Positions 53,421-61,387 of a stretch of DNA of 64,000 nt are shown in pieces (position 1 is the stretch's first letter; every line of letters starts with the position of its first letter). Origin of the DNA: Marinobacter piscis (GTDB lineage Bacteria > Pseudomonadota > Gammaproteobacteria > Pseudomonadales > Oleiphilaceae); NCBI RefSeq assembly GCF_007671655.1, contig NZ_VCGX01000004.1:218743-282742 (forward strand), written 5' to 3'. The notes beneath the pieces were generated by a model, which was given only the letters and a program-made list of their open reading frames with translations, was not told where the DNA came from and made no database searches. The translations under genes were made by a program, and so were the position numbers.

Positions 53421-53455
53421 CAAACTGAATGAATCAGGAAACGTCATTCAGTTTG
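53421..53455. repeat. Inverted repeat at the convergent 3' ends of Prx-Grx and the monooxygenase-like gene
   Basis: A perfect 12-base inverted repeat, CAAACTGAATGA (53421-53432) and TCATTCAGTTTG (53444-53455), with an 11-base loop. It overlaps the TGA stop of the minus-strand gene. The stem is AT-rich and not followed by a T run, so it may be a weak bidirectional terminator or a site that protects mRNA 3' ends. Confidence 0.5.
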
Positions 53456-53759
53456 ACGGGTTAACCACCCATTCCGGATCTTCAAACTCTCCAAGGGGCC
53501 GGATCTCACAAAAAGGCGCAGCACTGCGAATAATCTCCGCCACATCGGGATTGTGTTGCGCCTCCATTGCATCCCGGCTGGCTTTGCTGTCCCAGTGAGC
53601 GATGGCAATCAGCGTTTTGGGGTCACCTATCTTACGGTGCAGTTCCGTGCCCCGCGCACCCGGCGCTTGCTGAATCAGCTCGCTGGCTCGCACCCAGGCA
53701 TCCGCGTAGTCCTCAGCGGTATAGCCGTCTTTGATATGCACTTCAAACATATACTTCAT
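53448..53759 (-). CDS. Antibiotic biosynthesis monooxygenase (ABM)-fold small protein
   Basis: A 103-residue ferredoxin-like protein with KYMFEVHIKDGYTAEDYADAW, SELIQQAPGARGTELHRKI, and IAIAHWDSKASRDAMEAQ, which is the ABM/dimeric alpha-beta barrel pattern (compare LsrG and YgiN). Such proteins are often quinol or small-molecule monooxygenases. The ATG at 53759 has TGGAGGT upstream; the ORF is open further but that part carries no domain. Confidence 0.8.
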   Translation of the reverse strand: MKYMFEVHIKDGYTAEDYADAWVRASELIQQAPGARGTELHRKIGDPKTLIAIAHWDSKASRDAMEAQHNPDVAEIIRSAAPFCEIRPLGEFEDPEWVVNPSN

Positions 53760-53859
53760 ACATACCTCCACTAGCGTGTTTCCACAGGTCACTCTGGGAC
53801 CAGCATAAACAATGGCGCGCTCAGCCAGCAATGCTTGTCTTGACGGCCGATCAGCACTG

Positions 53860-54675
53860 TTAAACCAACACACTGACCACACCCGCACTGCTGACCACCA
53901 GAAGCACTACCCCCAGCATCCGGAAAAACACCGGCGTTTCCGCTTTCAGAATATGTTTGTGAAAGCGCAGCCCGATCACATGACCCACGGCGGCACAGGG
54001 CAGCAACCACAGGTGATGGATTAGCTGCAAATCCAGCCCCACCCAGATAAACGCCGCCAGCTTGATAAAAACAAGAATAAACCAGAGACCCAGCAGCGTG
54101 TCCCGTAGCTTCTCCCGTGCCACATGCTGTGCCGCAACCGCAATAATCAACGGCGCTCCAATCAGCGAAGTGCCGGTAATGTACCCCCCAAGCATCAGCA
54201 GAATAACATCCACGGTTTTGCTTTTACTGCGAAACGGCCGGTTAATGATGTACGACACCGAGTAAATCGCAACAATTACAAAAATAATCGCACTCAGCAC
54301 ATTGGGCGGCAACGTGAACAACCCAAACACACCAATCAGTTTGGGAATGATCATAATGCGCAGCATTCGCCACAGGTAAGGCCAGTCAACCGTCCCTTCC
54401 GGCGCATTTGCGGCCACATCCGGGCCAAAGCCGGTCAGTTTCTGGCGATTCGTGCCACCTTTGCTGTTTCGATTATTCATCCAGATGGTGAGGGATGAGA
54501 ACACCAACAGATGTATCGCAATTATAGGCAGAAATATAAGCGGATTGTCTTTGACGAGCAACAAAAACGGCAGCGAAAGTACCGCTCCGCCAAAGCCCAG
54601 ACCTGAGCGCACAAAGCCGCTCCAGATAAAAATGAGCGCAATCAGGCCCAGTTGGATCAAGGAAAGATCTGACAT
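53860..54675 (-). CDS. TSUP family (TauE/SafE) membrane exporter
   Basis: A 271-residue inner-membrane protein with about eight helices. The family features are FIWSGFVRSGLGFGGAVLSLPFLLL (with the GLGFGG segment), and GGYITGTSLIGAPLIIAVAA in the second half. TauE/SafE proteins export sulfite, sulfoacetate or similar organosulfonates. The hydrophilic insert near residues 65-95 (NRNSKGGTNRQKLTGFGP) is unusual. The substrate is not indicated by neighbours. Confidence 0.85.
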   Translation of the reverse strand: MSDLSLIQLGLIALIFIWSGFVRSGLGFGGAVLSLPFLLLVKDNPLIFLPIIAIHLLVFSSLTIWMNNRNSKGGTNRQKLTGFGPDVAANAPEGTVDWPYLWRMLRIMIIPKLIGVFGLFTLPPNVLSAIIFVIVAIYSVSYIINRPFRSKSKTVDVILLMLGGYITGTSLIGAPLIIAVAAQHVAREKLRDTLLGLWFILVFIKLAAFIWVGLDLQLIHHLWLLPCAAVGHVIGLRFHKHILKAETPVFFRMLGVVLLVVSSAGVVSVLV

Positions 54676-54801
54676 AACACCCTGAACAGAAAAGCAGCCA
54701 TCAGCCGTCTCAAGCCGTACCGGCGGCTCAGATCGGAGGTCATGCCACTTTACTTAGCTAATGGAATAAAGCGGATATGGTACCGCTTCCGGCGGGTGTG
54801 G

Positions 54802-55620
54802 TCAGGTCGCGTTTTTGAACCCGCCGACGAGGTAGTTGAAAAACAGGCCATAAACAATTGCCAGGGGGATGGCGACCACCAGCGTTGCCGCCATCAGTTC
54901 CGGCCAGAAGAAAACATCGCCACGGATCAGCTCCGTTGGCACACCGGCACTGAGGGTACGGGCGGCGGACCGGGTAATGAAGGTTGCCGCGTAGATGTAA
55001 TTACCCAGGGACAAAGAGAAAGCAAAAACAGCGCAGGCCCCCACGCCGGGCCAGACCTGCGGCAAGAGCACGCGATAAAAGGTTGTGAACTGGCCACAGC
55101 CGTCGAGCATGGCTGCTTCATCCAGGCTCCTGGGTACTGACCGGAAAAAGCCCAGCAATAACCAGGTACAAAAAGGCACGGTAATGGTGGGCAATACGAT
55201 CACCAGTGACCAGATTGTGTTTGCGATACCCAGCCACACCACGATCTGATACATGGGTATGAACAGCAGGCTTGGCGGAATCAGGTAAACCAGAAAAATG
55301 GCCATTCCCGATCGCTCACCCCAGCTGCCTGTCAGCCGGGCTAGTGAAAACGCCGCTGGAATGGACAAAACCATCGTTATCAGTACAACGAAAATTCCGA
55401 CAATGGCTGAATTCTGCAAGAAAAGCCCGAAGTTGGACTCGGTAAACAGAAAAACCACGTGTTCCAGCGTGGGTGGCTCATTGTAGAAAAACGGCACGGT
55501 TCCTACGGAGTACATATCGCTGTTGCGCTTGAACACGGTTATCAGCGCCCAGAGTAACGGCACAATGGAAAACAGGGTCAGAAAACCGATACCGCAATAA
55601 AATCCGATTTTGCGCAACAC
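54802..55620 (-). CDS. Sugar ABC transporter permease (MalG type)
   Basis: A 272-residue inner-membrane permease with six helices. The EAA loop, which contacts the ATPase, is DEAAMLDGCGQFTTFYRVLLP. It starts with GTG three bases after the stop of the other permease. It is the last gene of an operon with substrate-binding protein, ATPase and MalF-type permease, encoding one complete carbohydrate importer. Confidence 0.92.
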   Translation of the reverse strand: MLRKIGFYCGIGFLTLFSIVPLLWALITVFKRNSDMYSVGTVPFFYNEPPTLEHVVFLFTESNFGLFLQNSAIVGIFVVLITMVLSIPAAFSLARLTGSWGERSGMAIFLVYLIPPSLLFIPMYQIVVWLGIANTIWSLVIVLPTITVPFCTWLLLGFFRSVPRSLDEAAMLDGCGQFTTFYRVLLPQVWPGVGACAVFAFSLSLGNYIYAATFITRSAARTLSAGVPTELIRGDVFFWPELMAATLVVAIPLAIVYGLFFNYLVGGFKNAT

Positions 55621-55623
55621 GGC

Positions 55624-56589
55624 CTATGCCTCCTGTGACCGGTAGGCTGCACGCAACGCCAGCACCGACGCCACCAGTAAAAAAGGAAACAGGAACAGCG
55701 TAATCGCCGCGCCCTGCGCCAGACTGCCCCCCTGAATCCCTTTAAGGTAGGCCCAGTAAGGCAACACCTGAGTGGAGTGGCCGGGACCACCCCGGGTGAG
55801 CAACTGCACCAGTGACATTTCGCCAATCACCAGCAGCCCGGTAAAAAGGATGGCGACAATCAGCATGGGTTTGAGCGCCGGCAGTGTAATCCGGAACAGG
55901 ATCCGGAAAACGCCGGCGCCGTCTACCCGGGCCTGCTCAAAGCGCTCCTCGGGAATCGACATGCGCGCCGCCAGCACGATGATCGTAGCCAGTGGCAACA
56001 TACGCCAGGTATCCGTCACAATCACAGAAGCCAGACCAAGCCACTCATTGCCAAGAAAATACATATGTTTGAACGGGCCCCAGACGCCCCCCGGCCCCAA
56101 CAGATTCAGTTTTACCAGAACCCAGTCGACCGGACTGAAGGTGGAATCGAGAAACCACATCCAGACAATGGCAGTCAGCGATACCGGCAGTGCCCAGGGC
56201 AAAATGAAAATCATCTGGAACAAACGCTTGCCCCGGAACGCGTGCACCAGCAGTTCGCTGGCCAGCGTTGCCAGCACCAACACCAGCCCGAGGGTGCCCG
56301 CTGTTACGATCAGGCTGTTGCGCAGTGCCAGCTTAAAGGCATCGGTCTGGATAACTGCTTTGAAGTTGTCGAGACCGACAAAGGTATCCAGTGACGGGTC
56401 ACCTATGGTTGCGTCACTCATACTCAGAGCAATCGCCAACAAAAACGGAAAACCAACAAAGGCAATCACATAAAGCACCGCCGGGCCAAGCATCAGCCAC
56501 GCCAGCACTTTGGGCTGGTCCAGCCAGGCGCCTATGCGCCTTAGGCGTCCACGGGGCGGCCCAACTCCGGAACGCTGCTGCGTACTCAT
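55624..56589 (-). CDS. Sugar ABC transporter permease (MalF type)
   Basis: A 321-residue permease with an N-terminal cytosolic segment and six to seven helices. The EAA loop is EERFEQARVDGAGVFRILFR. It overlaps the ATPase gene by four bases. The absence of a large periplasmic P2 loop distinguishes it from enteric MalF. Confidence 0.92.
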   Translation of the reverse strand: MSTQQRSGVGPPRGRLRRIGAWLDQPKVLAWLMLGPAVLYVIAFVGFPFLLAIALSMSDATIGDPSLDTFVGLDNFKAVIQTDAFKLALRNSLIVTAGTLGLVLVLATLASELLVHAFRGKRLFQMIFILPWALPVSLTAIVWMWFLDSTFSPVDWVLVKLNLLGPGGVWGPFKHMYFLGNEWLGLASVIVTDTWRMLPLATIIVLAARMSIPEERFEQARVDGAGVFRILFRITLPALKPMLIVAILFTGLLVIGEMSLVQLLTRGGPGHSTQVLPYWAYLKGIQGGSLAQGAAITLFLFPFLLVASVLALRAAYRSQEA

Positions 56590-57635
56590 GCCGGCACCTC
56601 AGCCTGCACCTGGCGCTTGCCGCTGGCACGATCAAACAGGCAGACATCCTTGCGCTGACCCACCATGCGGCACTCCTGACCCGAGACAAGCCCCGGGTGC
56701 GCGCTCGCTGGCAGACGGGCAATTACATGCAGTTGCTGGCCATTACTGGTAACAGCCCGGGCCTGGCCGTGGGCCAGCCATTCAGACCCCAGGTATTCAA
56801 TGTGTTCGATGGTGACCGCCAGATCAATCAGCAGGTCCGGTACATCTTCCTCCGGATCCACCAGCATGTGTTCAGGGCGCAGGCCCGCCACCATTGTCTC
56901 GTCCAGAGGTATAAGGTTCATCGGCGGGTTGCCGATAAATCCGGCCACAAACAAGTCGGCAGGGTCGTTATACAATTCCTGGGGCGTGCCCACCTGATGC
57001 AGCCGCCCTTCATTAATCACCGCAACACGATCGGCCAGACCCATGGCTTCAACCTGATCATGGGTTACATACAGTGTGGTTATGCGTGTCTGATCGTGCA
57101 GCTCCCGCAATTCCGCCCGGGCCCGGCTGCGTATTTGTGCGTCCAGTGCCGATAAGGGTTCATCAAAAACGAACAGCTCCGGATCACGCACCAGAGCCCG
57201 CGCCAGTGCGACCCGCTGTTGTTGTCCGCCCGACAAGCGACTGGGCCGGCGGTCGAGCAGATTTTCCACTCCCAGCATACTGGTTGCTTTTTGCAGGCGC
57301 GCCTCGTGTTCTTGTTTCGGCACCTTCCGGGACACCAGAGGGAAAAGAATGTTGTCGCGCACTGTCATGTGTGGGTACAGCGCAAACGACTGGAACACCA
57401 TAGCGACGTTACGGTGCTGGGGCGGCACATTTACCACCGACTGGCCATCGACAATAATATCGCCTGACGTCGGTGGTTCCAGGCCCGCCACCAGGCGCAT
57501 GAGCGTACTCTTGCCTGATCCGGACGGGCCCAGAATGGCCATGAACTCTCCGCTCTCAAGCTGCAAATCCACATGGTCCACGGCTTTTATCGAGCCATAA
57601 TGCTTTTCCAGCGCGCGCAGAGTCAGCACCGTCAT
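56586..57635 (-). CDS. Sugar ABC transporter ATP-binding protein (MalK/UgpC type)
   Basis: A 349-residue ATPase with Walker A GPSGSGKSTLMR, Q loop MVFQSFALYPHMTV, signature LSGGQQQRVALARAL, Walker B LFVFDEPLSALDA, and H-loop LYVTHDQVEAMGLADR, followed by a C-terminal TOBE regulatory domain (about 240-340: FIGNPPMNLIPL). MalK-like proteins drive import of di- and oligosaccharides or glycerol phosphate. Confidence 0.94.
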   Translation of the reverse strand: MTVLTLRALEKHYGSIKAVDHVDLQLESGEFMAILGPSGSGKSTLMRLVAGLEPPTSGDIIVDGQSVVNVPPQHRNVAMVFQSFALYPHMTVRDNILFPLVSRKVPKQEHEARLQKATSMLGVENLLDRRPSRLSGGQQQRVALARALVRDPELFVFDEPLSALDAQIRSRARAELRELHDQTRITTLYVTHDQVEAMGLADRVAVINEGRLHQVGTPQELYNDPADLFVAGFIGNPPMNLIPLDETMVAGLRPEHMLVDPEEDVPDLLIDLAVTIEHIEYLGSEWLAHGQARAVTSNGQQLHVIARLPASAHPGLVSGQECRMVGQRKDVCLFDRASGKRQVQAEVPA

Positions 57636-57648
57636 GAGCTTTCCTCAG

Positions 57649-59094
57649 TTAGTTATCACCACTGCCGATAAACCCACGGTCACGCCACTTACTGAATATG
57701 TTTTCGACCTGTTCCGTGGCATCTTCTAACGCCTGTTCCGGCGACTTTGTTCCATTGGCAGCATCGGCCATCATGGTTGAAATAACATGGGTCTGGTACA
57801 CCTCGCCCACGGCCGGATTCGCATAGCCCGGATACCCCGGCCACACGGTCCAGTCTTCGGCAGTTTTCATGAACGCCATCTTGTCAGCAGGCTCCGAACC
57901 CCACGGATCCTTATCCAGCCAGCCGCCGTCTTCATAGAGATGCGGCACCTGCTTCGAAAACGCCGGAAAGTTGTACAGTTTGGAGTTGTAGGTGGCATGG
58001 CTGTAGTTACGTTCCAGATCCAGCATGAAGTTTTTGGCCGACTGAATCTCATCCGGGTCCGTGACGTACTTGGGCATTACGTGGGTAAACCAGATGTGCG
58101 CCGGCATATGCACTTCACCCCCAGGGCCTTTCAGGCCGGGCCGGAAGCTGGTGTGCTCGGTGACAGGTTTGCCAATGTCCTGGGCACTGCGGAAAAACGA
58201 GATGGAGTTCTGGATATAGGAGGCCGTACCAGCAATATAAGCCTGGTTATTGGATGCCGGGTTCCAGGCAAAGACCTCGGGCGTCAGTGCATTATCAAAC
58301 AGCTCCTTGATGTACTTCACCGCCGCAAGGGTTTCCGGCGAATCAATGGTTACATTGCCGTTTTCGTCCTGCAGAGTGCCGCCGAACGACCAGATCAGCG
58401 CACGGGCAAAGAACTCAGAGTCCAGCTCCGGCGACAAACCCACAGCGACAGGCGTGCCCGTATCCTGAAGGATTTTGGCGCCCCCCTTGAGCAAGTCATC
58501 GTAGGTTTGCGGGCCGTCTGCATACCCGGCATCCGACCAGAGATCCGAGCGATAGACACCCGGATCCACAACCCAGCCATGGCAGAACCCATACCATTGA
58601 TCTTTGGCAGGCAGATAGCTGGTGTAACGGCAGGTGTCCGCCTGCTCCCCAAACTCTTCCTGAGCGGCGGCGTTGATATCATCCAGCGGCTGCAGGCCTT
58701 CAATGAACGAAGACGGTGCGGCGTTCATTTCGACCAGGGTTGGCCCCTGACCCGCTGCAATCGAGGCTGACAGAGTGGACGGTATATCGCCGAGGCTGAT
58801 GTGGTTAACCGTTACCTCGACGTTGTGTTTATCGCCCCATTTCCGGGCGTATTCATCGAACCATTCATCGTAACTGGGAACAAAATGGCTCCATTGCGTG
58901 ATGCTGATGGCTGTGCCATCGGGATACTGCTCCGGAAACGAGAGGTCTCCGTAACTGGTGGGAAACGTTTGTGGTGAAGGCTTGGATTCATCCTGGGCGC
59001 TGGCAGTCCCGGCAGTACCGATGGCCAAGGCAGCGAAAGCGCCAGTCATGAATTTTGCTACGCTTATACAGCGTAGCGACTCAACGTGTGACAT
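57649..59094 (-). CDS. Extracellular solute-binding protein of sugar ABC transporter
   Basis: A 481-residue periplasmic binding protein with signal peptide (hydrophobic core AFAALAIGTAGTA, cleavage after ASAQ) and the family 1 extracellular-binding fold: ISITQWSHFVPSYDEWFDEYARKW near the start, ASIAAGQGPTLVEMNAAP, and ADGPQTYDDLLKGGAKIL. The true start might be the ATG at 59046, which gives a more standard signal peptide. The sugar is not identifiable; no glycosidase gene is adjacent. The gene heads the operon, 77 bases downstream of tehB's stop. Confidence 0.9.
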   Translation of the reverse strand: MSHVESLRCISVAKFMTGAFAALAIGTAGTASAQDESKPSPQTFPTSYGDLSFPEQYPDGTAISITQWSHFVPSYDEWFDEYARKWGDKHNVEVTVNHISLGDIPSTLSASIAAGQGPTLVEMNAAPSSFIEGLQPLDDINAAAQEEFGEQADTCRYTSYLPAKDQWYGFCHGWVVDPGVYRSDLWSDAGYADGPQTYDDLLKGGAKILQDTGTPVAVGLSPELDSEFFARALIWSFGGTLQDENGNVTIDSPETLAAVKYIKELFDNALTPEVFAWNPASNNQAYIAGTASYIQNSISFFRSAQDIGKPVTEHTSFRPGLKGPGGEVHMPAHIWFTHVMPKYVTDPDEIQSAKNFMLDLERNYSHATYNSKLYNFPAFSKQVPHLYEDGGWLDKDPWGSEPADKMAFMKTAEDWTVWPGYPGYANPAVGEVYQTHVISTMMADAANGTKSPEQALEDATEQVENIFSKWRDRGFIGSGDN

Positions 59095-59131
59095 GGCGAA
59101 TTACCCCGCTTAACGGAAGGTGCGCCCCTTA

Positions 59132-59159
59132 AATGTAGATCTTTGTCACACATTGTCAA
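59132..59159 (-). promoter_or_regulatory. Candidate promoter of the sugar ABC operon
   Basis: Read on the minus strand, TTGACA (59154-59159) is followed after 16 bases by TACATT (59132-59137), 38 bases upstream of the ATG. The -35 is perfect and the -10 keeps two key positions. It may be modified by an activator. Confidence 0.5.
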
Positions 59160-59171
59160 ATAATGTAACTG

Positions 59172-59738
59172 TCAGCCGGGTTTGCGCGCCAGCAAGGTCG
59201 CAAACTGCAACTGCGCACCATTGTGCATAGTGCCCACATCCTCATTGTACTTAACCTGTTCCCAGTCTTCGTAAGCCGTCGGCAACTGCCCTGTTTCCAG
59301 CGTAAAAGGAAAAGGAACCGGGCATGGATGGGCCTGGGTATCCATGGCACAGACAATCAGGTTATAACCGCCAGGCTGTGTATGTGCCTGCATATCGGCA
59401 ATCACAGCATCCACGCGGGCCGGGTCCAAAAACATCAGGGTTACAGTGCAGGCAATCAGACCATAATCCGCAGCAAGTCCGGCGTTATTGAGGTCGTACA
59501 CCTGGGCCTCAAGATTGGTTATGCCCTCTTCGCGAACAATCTGCTGCAGCATATTAATGGCACCAGGGTTGTTGTCCACGGCGGTTACATCAAAGCCCAG
59601 CTGGCTCAGATACAACGCATTACGGCCATTGGAGCAGCCCATATCCAGGGCTTTGCATGGCTCAATGATTTTGCACGCCTCTACCACTTCACTGTGGGCG
59701 GGGTTCAGGCCGTACTTGCTGTTCAGATCTGTTGTCAT
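59172..59738 (-). CDS. tehB: Tellurite resistance-type SAM methyltransferase TehB
   Basis: A 188-residue methyltransferase. Sequence evidence is KALDMGCSNGRNALYLSQLGFDV (SAM motif I), AVDNNPGAINMLQQIV, TVTLMFLDPARVDAVIADMQ, GGYNLIVCAMDT and a closing YNEDVGTMH segment, matching TehB. TehB methylates tellurite and related oxyanions using SAM. The ATG at 59738 is chosen; the ORF extends far upstream (to 60050) only because it runs through a pseudogene in another frame. Partner tehA is not adjacent. Confidence 0.9.
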   Translation of the reverse strand: MTTDLNSKYGLNPAHSEVVEACKIIEPCKALDMGCSNGRNALYLSQLGFDVTAVDNNPGAINMLQQIVREEGITNLEAQVYDLNNAGLAADYGLIACTVTLMFLDPARVDAVIADMQAHTQPGGYNLIVCAMDTQAHPCPVPFPFTLETGQLPTAYEDWEQVKYNEDVGTMHNGAQLQFATLLARKPG

Positions 59739-59826
59739 AGTGTTCACTCTGCAAATAAATTGAGGCATCCATGATACTTGTTTATATGCAAAGTTACATG
59801 TAAAAATTAACTCACTTAAACCTTGG

Positions 59827-60074
59827 TCACTGTACGTTTTCCGTATCGCCAAACTGCTCAGCAAACAGGGCGCTCGACAGATAACGTTCGGCAGAATCCG
59901 GCAGGATGACCACAATGTTTTTGCCCTGATACTCAGGCTGCTGGCCAACCCGGATTGCCGCAACAACCGCAGCGCCGTCCGTGTCGTTCCAGATTTCCGG
60001 GCCGGTAGTATCTTCGTGGATCTGTGGGTTAGCCGGGTTACGACCTTCAATCCTGGCCCAGATAGTAGCGCGGT
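59827..60074 (-). pseudogene. Cysteine synthase (CysK/CysM) remnant with two in-frame internal deletions
   Basis: Reading the minus strand from about 60074 gives three pieces typical of cysteine synthases joined in frame: [17 protein letters not shown] (N-terminal segment), [18 protein letters not shown] (the middle segment found near residue 150-170 in the family), and [37 protein letters not shown] (C-terminal part), ending at TGA (59827-59829). The lysine-PLP segment and most of the enzyme are missing. No start codon is evident. It is wedged between tehB and a small lipoprotein gene. The internal joins look like repeated deletions of an old cysK or cysM gene. Confidence 0.75.
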
Positions 60075-60491
60075 TTATTGTCTTTGCATCAGAACCCGTT
60101 GGATAACCTGACCCCAGATGCGATCTTTAGCATCGCTGGCATGCTGGTCAGCCCGGCTCTGGGCTTCTGCCTGACCGGCACTTGATACAAAGGCCGTAAA
60201 CTGTTTGGTCACGGCCTTATGATAACTCCTGAAAGCAGCCTCACAGCCTGCCTGGGCGCCCGCGGCAATGTCTGAAGGTGGTGCGGATGTGATATGGCTG
60301 AAGCGGTCGGATTCACTGACCATACAATCCTGATAGGCCCTGTATTTCTCGTTCAGGTTGGTACTGAGGGTTTTCTTTTCATCGGAGGTCAGGCTCGGCG
60401 CAGGCGAAAGAACCGCACAGCCGGCCAGCGACCCGCACAATGCCACCATAATGGTAGCGCCGCGCCAACGGGCAGCATTAAAGAAAATCAT
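60075..60491 (-). CDS. Hypothetical lipoprotein
   Basis: A 138-residue protein with a lipoprotein signal: [18 protein letters not shown], lipobox SLAGC (Cys about residue 25). The mature part is helical, with two Cys residues ([11 protein letters not shown] and [11 protein letters not shown]) that could form a disulfide, and no similarity I recognise. Its stop codon directly abuts the cysteine synthase remnant. An internal ATG at residue 15 could be the true start. Confidence 0.65.
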   Translation of the reverse strand: MIFFNAARWRGATIMVALCGSLAGCAVLSPAPSLTSDEKKTLSTNLNEKYRAYQDCMVSESDRFSHITSAPPSDIAAGAQAGCEAAFRSYHKAVTKQFTAFVSSAGQAEAQSRADQHASDAKDRIWGQVIQRVLMQRQ

Positions 60492-60582
60492 ATTATTACC
60501 CTTGAGCGATTGCTGTAGATAAAGGAATGAGTAACTATGGCCTCATTTGAGCCAGGAAGCACGTTGAGGCGCAGGGCTTTGT

Positions 60583-61359
60583 TCATGATGCAGCGACAGA
60601 TGCAGGAGAGGCCAGACCGAGTTCCTGTAACGCTGTCTCCGCCTCAGCTGCCCGCGCCTCGAAGGAGTGCAAAGCAGCCAGGGCTTTTTCATCAAGACGC
60701 CCCCTGGACTCAAAGTACTTCAGTCGCGGGTAGCGCCCTGCCAGTGCGACACCCCAATTAAGCGCAGGGTCCCACCATGAGTTTATTTCGCGACCCTTGC
60801 CGGTACGATGCTGCGCCAGCACATCATCGAGAGCCCCGTTCAACAACTTCAGGTCGAAGTCGGCGCCAGGTACCGAGTCATCGGACCCAGCACTATAGGC
60901 ATCAACGCCCGTTCGCGAGGGCCCGGTACGCGTATCGCGATAGCGTGCGAGCGTCATCATATCGCTCGCAAGCACCGGCTCATTGACAGGCAGACGGATG
61001 GCTTCAGGATCCCCCATCAGCTGGCCCCAGGACATACGAATGAAAGTGTGCTGATCTTCCATTCCAGGATGGGTACACCGAAGCCCGATGGCATAAGCTT
61101 CCAGGGGCTCCTTCAGAAACTGAAACCCGGTGTAGCGAGCCCAGCGGACCACGAGAAACTCATGCGCAGCGGCGCCCGGCAGATGGAAATTAACCTCTTG
61201 CAGGTAGTCCAGCACGATCTGAACCTGTTCGTCCGACAGTTCAAGATCCTCGTGCAGAGGGTACATACCTTCAAACGTGTTGCGCATCGGCCTGGGTCGC
61301 GCGGCAATGTAAGCATCCAGCTCAGCCTGGGTGCGTGGGCGCTTTTCTTTCAGCGTCAT
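60583..61359 (-). CDS. Hypothetical protein, third gene of the cytochrome b-molybdopterin unit
   Basis: A 258-residue soluble protein without signal peptide or membrane helix. It begins with charged sequence (KEKRPRTQAELDAYIAARP), then contains ELSDEQVQIVLDYLQEVNFHL, VVRWARYTGFQFLKEPLEA, SWGQLMGDPEAIRLPVNEP and INSWWDPALNWGVALAGRY. I do not recognise a family. It lies 28 bases after the cytochrome b-molybdopterin gene on the same strand, so a role in that enzyme's electron transfer or maturation is possible. An Ala-rich C-terminus ends the protein. Confidence 0.6.
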   Translation of the reverse strand: MTLKEKRPRTQAELDAYIAARPRPMRNTFEGMYPLHEDLELSDEQVQIVLDYLQEVNFHLPGAAAHEFLVVRWARYTGFQFLKEPLEAYAIGLRCTHPGMEDQHTFIRMSWGQLMGDPEAIRLPVNEPVLASDMMTLARYRDTRTGPSRTGVDAYSAGSDDSVPGADFDLKLLNGALDDVLAQHRTGKGREINSWWDPALNWGVALAGRYPRLKYFESRGRLDEKALAALHSFEARAAEAETALQELGLASPASVAAS

Positions 61360-61387
61360 GAAACTGCTTCCTTTTTCTCGCGTACGG

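Noticed and set aside
56391..57155. Open frame of 254 codons on the plus strand
   Set aside because: Antisense to the MalK-like ATPase and MalF-like permease genes, both of which are certain.
57787..58770. Open frame of 327 codons on the plus strand
   Set aside because: Shadow of the solute-binding protein gene; Arg- and Gly-rich composition without motifs.
60537..60761. Open frame of 74 codons on the plus strand
   Set aside because: Overlaps the 258-residue hypothetical gene in antisense and begins in its 3' flank; no coding character.
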